Below, piece by piece: positions 17,470 through 25,343 of a stretch of DNA of 64,000 bases. How positions within the stretch are numbered: the stretch's first letter is position 1; each line of letters opens with the position of its first letter. The notes under the pieces were generated by a model. It ran no database searches and was not told where the DNA came from. It saw only the letters and a program-made list of their open reading frames with translations. Made by a program: the position numbers and the translations under genes. This stretch comes from Kribbella solani (GTDB lineage Bacteria > Actinomycetota > Actinomycetes > Propionibacteriales > Kribbellaceae): positions 248,001-312,000 of the forward strand of contig NZ_JACHNF010000001.1 in NCBI RefSeq assembly GCF_014205295.1. Direction: 5' to 3'.

Positions 17470-17704
17470 GGTCCGCTCCGGTAGGTCCGGCTTGGTGGAT
17501 CAACAGCAGCGAGTCCAGGAGGTTTGCCGTCGCAGTTGGATCGGTCGTGTGGTGCACGGTCCGGATGCCGAGCACCTCAGCAGGTACGAGGTTGGCGGCC
17601 CGCTCGAACGCCTCACCGTTCAACCGCATCCGCGTGGTCAGCACCCCACCGAAGTCCAGAATCAACCCACGGTACGAGCCCGCCAACGTCCCTCCCACAC
17701 ACAA
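17462..17704 (-). pseudogene. internally deleted HAD-family hydrolase remnant
   Basis: An 80-codon frame that begins like a HAD phosphatase (GLILDFGGVLTT, motif I with the nucleophile Asp) and then passes almost directly into a HAD C-terminus (LGIRTVHHTTDPTATANLLDSLL). Typical relatives are about 200 residues, so roughly 120 residues with the cap, the motif II Ser/Thr and the motif III Lys are missing. The frame stays open across the junction. A TTG at 17686 preceded by GGGAGG is an alternative start. Its stop overlaps the HNH start by eight bases, so it may survive only as a coupling leader. Confidence 0.65.
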
Positions 17705-17864
17705 TGCATCCCGGCGTACCCACGCGCGGTACGTCCGAAGCCGAGTAGTGCAGTAAGCGTGACCCGCACGTTCACCACCCGCAACTCAAACCGCCGGCCC
17801 ACCGCACGGAACCGGACGCGCCGAGCAGCCGAACCCCCCCGTTTGAAGGGTCATCCCCGCAAGC

Positions 17865-17902
17865 GGAGGGTTGCCCCCTCGAATTTTCAGGGGCAACCCT
17901 CC
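17865..17902 (-). terminator. hairpin downstream of glgE
   Basis: A perfect 13-bp stem (17865-17877 with 17890-17902) and a 12-base loop containing TTTT on the plus strand, 36 bases beyond the glgE stop. It probably terminates glgE and insulates it from the HAD/HNH pair. Confidence 0.7.
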
Positions 17903-17937
17903 ACCCAAGCAGGCAAGCCCCAGAACGACTGATGTAC

Positions 17938-19926
17938 CTAGGCCTGCCCTCGGCGTACGGCGAGGATGTGGGCGGGTTCGCCGTTGGGGTCGAGTTTGAT
18001 GTAGTTCTGTTGGCCCCAGCGCCAGGTCGCGCCGGTGATTTCGTCGTAGACGGTGAAGGTGTCTTCGGGGCGCATGCCGAGGGCGGCCATGTCGAGGTGG
18101 ACCATGGATTCGCGGACGGAGTGCGGGTCGGTGTTCACCACGACGATGATCGTGTCGCTGTGGCCGTCGGGGGCGGTGGAGCGTTTCGAGAAGCACATGA
18201 TGGCTTCGTCGTCGACGGAGTGCAGGGACAGGTTACGGAGTTGCTGCAGTGACGGGTGCCGCCGCCGGATGTTGTTGAGCAGCGTCAGGTACGGCGCCAG
18301 CGAACGGCCTTCGGCCTCGGCGGTTGCCCAGTCCCGCGGCCGGAGCTGGAACTTCTCGGTGTCGAGGTACTCCTCGGAGCCGGGCCGCAGCGCGACGTGT
18401 TCGAAGAGTTCGTACCCGGCGTACACGCCCCAGGCGGGTGATGAGGTCGCCGCGATCGCCGCGCGGATCTTGAACGCGCCCGGCCCGCCGTACTGCAGGT
18501 AGGCGGTCAGGATGTCCGGGGTGTTGACGAAGAAGTTCGGCCGCAGGAAATGCCCGGTCTCCGAGGTCAGCTCGGTCAGGTACTCCTCCAGCTCCCACTT
18601 CTCGTTGCGCCAGGTGAAGTACGTGTACGACTGGTGGAAACCGACCTTCGCGAGCTCCTGCATCATCGGCCGCCGGGTGAACGCCTCGGACAGGAACACC
18701 ACGTCCGGGTCGGTCTTGCGGATCTCGCCGAGCAGGTACTCCCAGAAGTTGACCGGCTTGGTGTGCGGGTTGTCGACCCGGAACACCGTGACGCCCTTGG
18801 CGATCCACAGCCGCACGATCCGCAGTACTTCGGCGTAGATGCCTTCGGGGTCGTTGTCGAAGTTGATCGGGTAGATGTCCTGGTACTTCTTCGGCGGGTT
18901 CTCGGCGTACGCGATGGAGCCGTCGGCGCGAATCGAGAACCACTTCGGGTGGTCCTTCACCCACGGGTGGTCCGGCGAGGCCTGCAGGGCCAGGTCGATC
19001 GCGACTTCGAGGCCGACCTCGCGGGCGCGGCCGACGAAGTACTCGAAGTCCTCGAAGGTGCCGAGTTCGGGGTGGATGGCGTCGTGGCCGCCGTCCTCGG
19101 AGCCGATCGCCCACGGCGAACCCGGGTCGCCGGGTTTCGGGTCGAGGGTGTTGTTCGGGCCTTTGCGGAACGAGTGGCCGACCGGGTGGATCGGCGGTAC
19201 GTACAGGATGTCGAAGCCCATCTTGGCGACCGCTTCGAGGCGTTGCGCGGCGGTCCGGAACGTACCCGACTTCCAGGTGTCGGTCGCGTCGTCGTACGTC
19301 GCGCCCTCGGAGCGCGGGAAGAACTCGTACCAGCTGCCGTACAACGCGCGGGTCCGGTCCACCCACACCGGGTACGTCTCGGAGGACGTGATCAGTTCGC
19401 GCACCGGATACCGGCCGAGGGCGGCGCGAACCTGCGGGGAGGTGCCGGCCGCGAGCCGTGCTTCCGGTGGCAGTGCGCCGTTCGCCAGCGCGTGCGCGGC
19501 GTCGCTCAGGGTGCCGCGATCGGCCCGGACCGCGGGCGGTACGCCGGCCGCGGCGCGGTCGAAGAAGGCAGCGCCCTCGGCGAACATCAGGTCGACGTCG
19601 AGCCCGGCCGGGACCTTGATCTCGGCGTTGTGCCGCCACGTCCCGTACGGGTCGCTCCAGCCTTCGACCGCGAACGTCCACGCGCCCTGCTCCTGCAGCG
19701 TCACGTCGACGGTCCAGCGGTCGCTGCCCTGGCCGGCGGGCGTCATCAGCATCCGTCTGGTCTGTCCCGACGGCGAGGTCAGAACGACGTTCGCGTTCAC
19801 CGCGTCATGGCCTTCGCGGAAGACCGTGGCCGCGATGGTGAAGGTCTCACCGACCGAGGCCTTCGCCGGATAGGCGCCGGCGTCGACGGTCGGCGTGACA
19901 TCGGTGATCGGGATGCGCCCAGTCAT
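17938..19926 (-). CDS. glgE: alpha-1,4-glucan:maltose-1-phosphate maltosyltransferase GlgE
   Basis: A 662-residue GH13_3 enzyme that extends alpha-1,4-glucan with maltose-1-phosphate. It begins MTGRIPITDVTPTVDAGAYPAK, the usual actinobacterial GlgE start. The barrel shows FDILYVPPIHPVG, the nucleophile VFRVDNPHTKP (Asp385) and the acid/base FLSEAFTRRP (Glu414), in line with Streptomyces GlgE. The frame extends 43 codons upstream, but only the ATG at 19926 gives a family-like N-terminus. It is divergent from glgP across 182 bases of probable operator DNA. With treS and mak 10 kb away, the pathway is complete. Confidence 0.97.
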   Translation of the reverse strand: MTGRIPITDVTPTVDAGAYPAKASVGETFTIAATVFREGHDAVNANVVLTSPSGQTRRMLMTPAGQGSDRWTVDVTLQEQGAWTFAVEGWSDPYGTWRHNAEIKVPAGLDVDLMFAEGAAFFDRAAAGVPPAVRADRGTLSDAAHALANGALPPEARLAAGTSPQVRAALGRYPVRELITSSETYPVWVDRTRALYGSWYEFFPRSEGATYDDATDTWKSGTFRTAAQRLEAVAKMGFDILYVPPIHPVGHSFRKGPNNTLDPKPGDPGSPWAIGSEDGGHDAIHPELGTFEDFEYFVGRAREVGLEVAIDLALQASPDHPWVKDHPKWFSIRADGSIAYAENPPKKYQDIYPINFDNDPEGIYAEVLRIVRLWIAKGVTVFRVDNPHTKPVNFWEYLLGEIRKTDPDVVFLSEAFTRRPMMQELAKVGFHQSYTYFTWRNEKWELEEYLTELTSETGHFLRPNFFVNTPDILTAYLQYGGPGAFKIRAAIAATSSPAWGVYAGYELFEHVALRPGSEEYLDTEKFQLRPRDWATAEAEGRSLAPYLTLLNNIRRRHPSLQQLRNLSLHSVDDEAIMCFSKRSTAPDGHSDTIIVVVNTDPHSVRESMVHLDMAALGMRPEDTFTVYDEITGATWRWGQQNYIKLDPNGEPAHILAVRRGQA

Positions 19927-19962
19927 GGCGTAGACGAACCTTCGCTTTCCGAAGTAGGAGAT

Positions 19963-20058
19963 CCTGCAACCACGTAGTTCCTGCAACACTGACCGTATCG
20001 GTTCCCGGTACCCACCGGTGACACGCGGACCTGCAAAATCTTGCTCGCGTTGCAAGAT
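19963..20058. promoter_or_regulatory. CTGCAA/CTTGC repeats, candidate MalR-type operators
   Basis: The glgE-glgP intergenic region has CCTGCAA at 19963, 19980 (17 bases apart, inside a 9-base repeat TCCTGCAAC) and 20030. A palindrome ATCTTGC (20038-20044) / GCAAGAT (20052-20058) follows. Streptomyces MalR (LacI family) is known to bind CTTGCAG heptamers at maltose genes, so these are candidate sites coordinating glgE and glgP. Confidence 0.5.
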
Positions 20059-20108
20059 CGATGCATGCCGAGGGTGTTCTCCGCCCCTTTGGCCGGTACG
20101 GTGTCCCG

Positions 20109-22700
20109 GTGCGAGCGATACGACGATTCTCCGTCCGCCCTGTCCTGCCCGAGCCGTTGACCGGCCTGGGCACCCTGGTGAACAACCTCCGCTGGGCCTG
20201 GCACCCGGAGACGCAGGACGTCTTCGAGGCCGTCGACCCGCAGTTGTGGCGGAGCACCGGCGGTGACCCGGTCAAACTGCTCGGTGAGGTACCGGCGGCC
20301 CGGCTCGACGAGCTGGCCAACGACCACGCTTTCCTGCGCCGGCTGGAACTGGCAGTCACCGACCTGGACGGCTACGTAACCGACGGCAAGTGGTTCCAGA
20401 CCTCCGGGCAGCCGCTCAGCGCGGTCGCCTACTTCTCCCCGGAGTTCGGCATCACGCACGTGCTGCCGCAGTACTCCGGCGGTCTCGGCATCCTCGCCGG
20501 TGACCACCTGAAGGCGGCCAGCGACCTGGGCGTACCGCTGATCGGTGTCGGCCTGCTGTACCGGCACGGTTACTTCGCGCAGTCGCTGAACCGTGAGGGC
20601 TGGCAGCAGGAGCGGTACCCGCTGGTCGACCCGGACGGGCTGCCGATCAGCCTGCTCCGCGACGGCGACGCGCCGGCCACGGTCACCCTGACCCTGCCCG
20701 GCAACCGCGAGCTGCACGCGCAGATCTGGGTCGCCCAGGTCGGCCGGGTGCCGCTGCTGATGCTCGACTCCGACATCGAGGAGAACGAGCCGTCCGAGCG
20801 CGAGGTGACCGACCGGCTGTACGGCGGTTCGACCGAGCACCGGTTGCTGCAGGAGCTGCTGCTCGGCGTCGGCGGTGTCCGCGCCGTGCGGACGTACTGC
20901 CGGATCACCGGGCACGCGGCGCCGGAGGTGTTCCACACCAACGAGGGCCACGCCGGATTCCTCGGCATCGAGCGGATCCGCGAGCTGGCCACCGAGAAGG
21001 ACCTGGACTTCGACACCGCGCTCGAGGTCAACCGTGGCGGCACCGTGTTCACCACGCACACGCCGGTCCCGGCCGGTATCGACCGGTTCCCGGTCGAGCT
21101 GATCCAGCAGCACTTCTCCGCCGACGTGTTCGGCCCGGAGGTCCCGATCGAGCGCATCCTCGAGCTCGGTGCCGAGGACTTCGAGGGCGGCGACCCGGCG
21201 CTGTTCAACATGGCGATCATGGGGCTGCGGCTGGCCCAGCGCGCGAACGGCGTGTCCAAGCTGCACGGCGTGGTCAGCCGGGGGATGTTCTCCGGGCTGT
21301 GGCCGAGCTTCGACCCGGTCGACGTGCCGATCACCTCGATCACCAACGGTGTCCACGCGCCGACCTGGGTCGCCCGTGAGGTGCACGACCTGACCTACGC
21401 GACGTACACGGCCGAGGGTGACTCGGTGTTCGAGGGACTGGACAAGTCCACCGACGCGCAGATCTGGGAGACGAAGCGACTCCTCCGGCAGCGCTTCATC
21501 GACGACACCCGCGCCCGGGTCCGCCAGTCCTGGCTGAACCGCGGCGCCAGCGACGCCGAGCTCGGCTGGGTCGACTCGATCCTGGACCCGGACGTACTGA
21601 CGATGGGCTTCGCGCGGCGGGTCCCGTCGTACAAGCGGCTGACCCTGATGCTGCGTGACCCGGAGCGGCTGAAGTCGATGCTGCTGCACCCGGAGCGTCC
21701 GGTGCAGATCGTCATCGCCGGCAAGGCACACCCGCACGACGAGGGTGGCAAGAAGCTGATCCAGGAGATGGTCCGCTTCGCCGACGACCCGGAGGTACGG
21801 CACCGGATCGTGTTCGTGCCGGACTACGACATCGCGCTGGCGCAGCCGATGTACCCCGGGTGTGACGTCTGGCTGAACAACCCGCTCCGCCCGTACGAGG
21901 CGTGTGGCACGTCCGGGATGAAGGCGGCGCTGAACGGCGCGCTGAACCTGTCCATCCGGGACGGCTGGTGGGACGAGTGGTACGACGACGAGTTCGGCTG
22001 GGCGATCCCGTCCGCCGAAGGGATCGAGGACACCGACCGGCGTGACGACCTCGAGGCGCACGCGCTGTACGACCTGATCGAGAAGCAGGTCGCGCCGCGG
22101 TTCTACGACGGCGAGGTGCCGGGCCGCTGGATCGAGATGCTCCGGCACACGATCAAGGAGCTCGGCCCGAAGGTGCTCGCCACCCGGATGGTGCGGGACT
22201 ACGTCGAGCAGCTGTACGTACCGGCGGCGCGGTCGTCGCGTTCGCTGAACTCGACGTACGACGGCGCCCGCGAGCTGGCCGCCTGGAAGCAGAAGGTCCG
22301 CGCCGCGTGGCCGTCGATCCGCGTCGACCACGTGGAGCTGCAGGGCCTCGGCGACGTACCGCAGCTGGGGACCACGGTCGGTATCCGGGCGTTCGCCGCG
22401 ATCGGTGACCTGACTCCGTCGGACCTCTGCGTAGAGGTTCTGCACGGCCGGGTCGACGCCAACGACGAGATCACCGACCCGGTCCGGGCGGTGCTGTCGC
22501 TGGCGGAGACGTACGAGGGCAACCGGCACCGCTACGAGGGTGAGCTGAAGCTGGACCGCACCGGCCCGTTCGGCTACACCGTCCGCGTGGTCCCGAACCA
22601 CACCGGTCTGGCCAGCGTCGCCGAGCTCGGCCTGGCCGCCGGCCCGTCCGACCCGGAGGACCCCGAAACCCCGGACCTCCCCGCCGGCTCGGAGTTCTGA
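20109..22700 (+). CDS. glgP: glycogen (alpha-glucan) phosphorylase
   Basis: An 863-residue GT35 phosphorylase that releases glucose-1-phosphate from glycogen. It is of the DUF3417 class: the N-terminus RRFSVRPVLPEPLTGLGTLVNNLRWAW is diagnostic. Core motifs are FSPEFGITHVLPQYSGGLGILAGDHLKAAS, FHTNEGHAGF, TTHTPVPAGIDRF and the PLP-region RPYEACGTSGMKAALNG, preceded by IAGKAHP. The GTG at 20109 (VRAIRRF) fits the family; the frame to 20061 adds unrelated residues. It is divergent from glgE and ends at a strong terminator. Confidence 0.96.
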   Translation: MRAIRRFSVRPVLPEPLTGLGTLVNNLRWAWHPETQDVFEAVDPQLWRSTGGDPVKLLGEVPAARLDELANDHAFLRRLELAVTDLDGYVTDGKWFQTSGQPLSAVAYFSPEFGITHVLPQYSGGLGILAGDHLKAASDLGVPLIGVGLLYRHGYFAQSLNREGWQQERYPLVDPDGLPISLLRDGDAPATVTLTLPGNRELHAQIWVAQVGRVPLLMLDSDIEENEPSEREVTDRLYGGSTEHRLLQELLLGVGGVRAVRTYCRITGHAAPEVFHTNEGHAGFLGIERIRELATEKDLDFDTALEVNRGGTVFTTHTPVPAGIDRFPVELIQQHFSADVFGPEVPIERILELGAEDFEGGDPALFNMAIMGLRLAQRANGVSKLHGVVSRGMFSGLWPSFDPVDVPITSITNGVHAPTWVAREVHDLTYATYTAEGDSVFEGLDKSTDAQIWETKRLLRQRFIDDTRARVRQSWLNRGASDAELGWVDSILDPDVLTMGFARRVPSYKRLTLMLRDPERLKSMLLHPERPVQIVIAGKAHPHDEGGKKLIQEMVRFADDPEVRHRIVFVPDYDIALAQPMYPGCDVWLNNPLRPYEACGTSGMKAALNGALNLSIRDGWWDEWYDDEFGWAIPSAEGIEDTDRRDDLEAHALYDLIEKQVAPRFYDGEVPGRWIEMLRHTIKELGPKVLATRMVRDYVEQLYVPAARSSRSLNSTYDGARELAAWKQKVRAAWPSIRVDHVELQGLGDVPQLGTTVGIRAFAAIGDLTPSDLCVEVLHGRVDANDEITDPVRAVLSLAETYEGNRHRYEGELKLDRTGPFGYTVRVVPNHTGLASVAELGLAAGPSDPEDPETPDLPAGSEF

Positions 22701-22719
22701 GCCAACCACCACAAAAGAC

Positions 22720-22754
22720 ACGACCCCGCCTGCCTCACCAGGCGGGGTCGTTTT
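22720..22754. terminator. intrinsic terminator between glgP and transglutaminase
   Basis: A perfect 13-bp stem (22720-22732 with 22739-22751), a 6-base loop and a TTTT tail. An AAAA tract on the other side makes it functional for both convergent genes. Confidence 0.9.
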
Positions 22755-22763
22755 GGTGCCGGG

Positions 22764-23651
22764 CTAGACCTCGATCAGCCGGTACGGTCCGCCGGCGGGT
22801 GAGGTGATGAAGGAGCGGCCCGCGAAGGTGAGGGCCGGGTTGGTGCGGTAGAGGTTGTTGACCTGCTTGGTGGCCGCGGCGTCACCGTTGCCGGAGGCAA
22901 GCAACAGATCGGCGACCTGGTCGGTCAGGGCGAGGTCGGCGCCTTCGAGAGTGTCGGACATGTCACCCCAGTTGTCCCAGAGCAGAAGCTCGTCGCCGTT
23001 CAGGTGGGCGAGTTCGTAGTGCACGTAGTTGCGGACGAACCAGCCGCCGCCGATCGGCTGACCGGGACCGATGCCGTAGTTGTCCGGGTCGAGGTCGCCG
23101 GCGCGGACGCCCAGCCAGACCTCCGCGGCCGACGGGAACGGGCCGGCAGGCATGTCCTGGACGTCGAACGAGCGTTCGCCCGGCTCCAGCTCGGCGTCGA
23201 TCATCACCCAGCGATCACCGTTCCAGTACTCGGCGACCACGTGGTCGTGGTTGTACCCAGGGGTGAAGTAGTCGGCGAATCCGATCCGGCTGCGGGCCGG
23301 AACGCCCTGGTGGCGCAGGATCGAGACGAACAGCAACGTGTAGTCACGGCAGCAGCCGACGATCCGGTCGAACGGTTCGCGCGGCTCGGCCAGCGGCCGT
23401 CCGTTGCGTTTCTGGTCGGTGCTGAGCATCGCGGACACCGACCGGTGGTCGATCTCGGCCAGCCGCTCGCCGGTGAACTCGATCCCGCCGCCGCGGTAGT
23501 GCACCAGCAGATTACGAACCACGGCCGCGATCCCGGGTACGTCGGTCGGCAGCGCGTCGTACAGTCCGGCATGGGCACCGGGGTCGCTGAACCAGGTCTG
23601 GATCGCGTAGTCCGCGGGGGACAGGTACGTCGGTGCATCGTTCTTGTTCAT
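22764..23651 (-). CDS. transglutaminase-like (papain-fold) protein
   Basis: A 295-residue cytoplasmic-looking protein without a signal peptide. The transglutaminase core triad is visible: Cys101 in GCCRDYTLLFVSILRHQGVPAR, His137 in NHDHVVAEYW and Asp152 in VMIDAE. The N-terminal helical region (SPADYAIQTWFSDPG) and C-terminal half (VRNYVHYELAHLNGDELLLWD...) match stand-alone bacterial transglutaminase-domain proteins of unknown substrate. The ATG at 23651 lies three bases after the stop of the MerR regulator gene, so the two are probably translated together. Peptidase activity is as likely as crosslinking. Confidence 0.85.
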   Translation of the reverse strand: MNKNDAPTYLSPADYAIQTWFSDPGAHAGLYDALPTDVPGIAAVVRNLLVHYRGGGIEFTGERLAEIDHRSVSAMLSTDQKRNGRPLAEPREPFDRIVGCCRDYTLLFVSILRHQGVPARSRIGFADYFTPGYNHDHVVAEYWNGDRWVMIDAELEPGERSFDVQDMPAGPFPSAAEVWLGVRAGDLDPDNYGIGPGQPIGGGWFVRNYVHYELAHLNGDELLLWDNWGDMSDTLEGADLALTDQVADLLLASGNGDAAATKQVNNLYRTNPALTFAGRSFITSPAGGPYRLIEV

Positions 23652-23654
23652 CGG

Positions 23655-24479
23655 TCAGGGCTTTCTGTTGTGAACGGGCAGAGCGATGTCGACGGCCGGT
23701 TCGTCACGGGGGATCGACTGGCAGTTCGCGAAGTACACCTCGCGCGGCGGTCCCGCGTCGGGGATGCCGTTGGCCCGGACCCAGTCGAAGACGAGGTCGT
23801 ACGCGAGCATGATCCGCGGGTACGCGCACTCGTCCATCGTGATCGTGCAGTACGCCTCGTGGTGCGCCGGTTCGACCCGGATACCGATCCGGCCGTCCGG
23901 GTCGACCAGACCGCCGAACGGTACGCACACCTCGACGGTCGCCTGCGCGTCCGGTGTCACCGCGCCGTGGTAGATCACCCACGACCCCGCGGTCACGGTC
24001 GCGCCTGCCTTGTGCAGGTACGTCATGATCTCGTCGGTGCACGACACGATCACCCCGATCAGCTGTTGCTGGTCGGTCTCGGCCCGGATCGACGCGATCT
24101 TGGTCGCGGGCACGTCCCGGGTGTGTACCGGGCGTGGTGTCAGCCCGGACGTACCGGTCCGGGCCAGCCGGTCCCGCAGGTACTGCAGCGTCGCCCGGCG
24201 CGCGGCCGTGGTCGCCTCCTCGGCGGCCCACCACCGGTCCAGCCGGATCAGCGCCTCCTCGTCGGTCCCCGCCAGTACTTCGGTGATCGTCGCGAGCGGC
24301 ATGTCCAACTGCCGCAACACACTGATCCGCCGAGCACGCTCCAACTGCTCCTCGGTGTACCAGCGGTACCCGTTGGCCGGGTCCACCTGAGCCGGCGTAA
24401 GCAGCCCAGACACGTCGTACAGCCGCAAGGCCTTGTGCGACAGCCCGGTCCGCCGCCCGAACTCACTGATCGTCAACAC
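23655..24479 (-). CDS. MerR-family regulator with GyrI-like effector domain
   Basis: A 274-residue regulator. The N-terminal MerR helix-turn-helix and wing (LTISEFGRRTGLSHKALRLYD, NGYRWYTEEQLERARRISVLRQL) is followed by a dimerisation helix (WWAAEEATTAARRATLQYL) and a GyrI/BmrR-type effector-binding domain (about 120-270: VPATKIASIRAE, WVIYHGAVTP, GIRVEPAHHEAYCTITMDE). Such domains bind small, often cationic or aromatic ligands. Start is GTG (24479) followed by TTG. The promoter just upstream has the MerR 19-base spacer. It probably controls itself and the downstream transglutaminase gene. Confidence 0.9.
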   Translation of the reverse strand: MLTISEFGRRTGLSHKALRLYDVSGLLTPAQVDPANGYRWYTEEQLERARRISVLRQLDMPLATITEVLAGTDEEALIRLDRWWAAEEATTAARRATLQYLRDRLARTGTSGLTPRPVHTRDVPATKIASIRAETDQQQLIGVIVSCTDEIMTYLHKAGATVTAGSWVIYHGAVTPDAQATVEVCVPFGGLVDPDGRIGIRVEPAHHEAYCTITMDECAYPRIMLAYDLVFDWVRANGIPDAGPPREVYFANCQSIPRDEPAVDIALPVHNRKP

Positions 24480-24485
24480 ACCATC

Positions 24486-24516
24486 ATCAAACCCTCTGCC
24501 CCAGGGGCAAGGTAAA
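24486..24516 (-). promoter_or_regulatory. MerR-type promoter with 19-base spacer
   Basis: On the minus strand: -35 TTTACC (24516-24511), a spacer of exactly 19 bases, and -10 TTTGAT (24491-24486). The spacer holds the palindrome TGCCCC-T-GGGGCA. An over-long 19-base spacer carrying the operator is the hallmark of MerR-activated promoters. The predicted transcript starts at or next to the GTG, so the mRNA may be leaderless. Confidence 0.65.
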
Positions 24517-24519
24517 CCC

Positions 24520-25269
24520 TCACATCTGTTTGGGCGTTAGGACGTGGGTCGGTAGTGCGGCGAGTAGGGCGTCTGCGTGGCGGCGGTAGCCCAGGTTGTT
24601 GGGGTGGAACGCGTCTGGTGCGAGCATGCCGCGCCACGGTGGACGTGCGTGCCGGGAGACCTCGGCAACCGGCAGGCCGCGGGAGCCGGCCGTGCTGCTG
24701 ATCCACTGGTTGATTCCGGACACGTACGGGCTGACTGCTCCGCCGACGCGCCACAGCCGGTCCGGAACGGTCAGGTCCATCACGACCGACGACGACGGGA
24801 GCCGGTCGATCACCTGGCGTAGGTGGTCGCGGAAGCGCTTTGGTGGGGTAGCGAGGATGTCGTTGTTGCCGATGCCACAGGTGACCAGTGCGGGATTCAG
24901 TCCGTCCAGCAAGGGCAGCTGGTCTTCCAGTACGTGCCGGGTCTGCGCACCGGATCTGGACAGGTTCAGTACGCGCCAGGGTGTTCCCTTGCGGCGTAGT
25001 GCGTTGAGGACTTGGCCGACGTACCCGTGCAGTGGTGACGACGCACCCAGTCCTTGTGCGGTCGAGTCGCCCAGTACGACCCAGAGCGGACCGTTGGCTG
25101 TCAGTACATCCGCGTTCTGTCTGGTCCAGTAGTCCGCGTACGTGCGCGCCTGCACGTCTACGTACGCCACGCCGTCCAGCCACCGCTGGATGGTCAGCCG
25201 CGAGCTGGTCCGCTCCGCCTCCCCCCAGCGCATGATGGCGCGGTGCAGCGCACCGATCGGTGTGGTCAA
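24520..25269 (-). CDS. SGNH/GDSL-type hydrolase
   Basis: About 249 residues. Block I is WVVLGDSTAQGLG with the nucleophile Ser, block III is TCGIGNNDIL (Gly and Asn), and block V is APDAFHPNNLG with the catalytic Asp-x-x-His. This is an esterase or lipase-like enzyme. No signal peptide is seen, so it is probably cytoplasmic. Start choice is uncertain: a TTG at 25269 follows GGGGGA at good spacing, while the frame remains open to a TTG at 25293. It lies 74 bases downstream of glgX on the same strand. The substrate is unknown. Confidence 0.8.
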   Translation of the reverse strand: MTTPIGALHRAIMRWGEAERTSSRLTIQRWLDGVAYVDVQARTYADYWTRQNADVLTANGPLWVVLGDSTAQGLGASSPLHGYVGQVLNALRRKGTPWRVLNLSRSGAQTRHVLEDQLPLLDGLNPALVTCGIGNNDILATPPKRFRDHLRQVIDRLPSSSVVMDLTVPDRLWRVGGAVSPYVSGINQWISSTAGSRGLPVAEVSRHARPPWRGMLAPDAFHPNNLGYRRHADALLAALPTHVLTPKQM

Positions 25270-25343
25270 CGTCGGTCCCCCAGAGGTGAACAACAGGTGA
25301 CCGACGAATGTACAGGCGGAAGGTTAACGACCCCGTCGACCGC

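Noticed and set aside
16453-17704. restriction-modification system
   Set aside because: There is an HNH nuclease but no methyltransferase or specificity gene beside it.
19923-22721. 932-codon minus-strand frame antisense to glgP
   Set aside because: A mirror frame of a high-GC gene: its residues are Arg/His/Asp/Val-rich without family motifs, while glgP on the other strand has full motifs.
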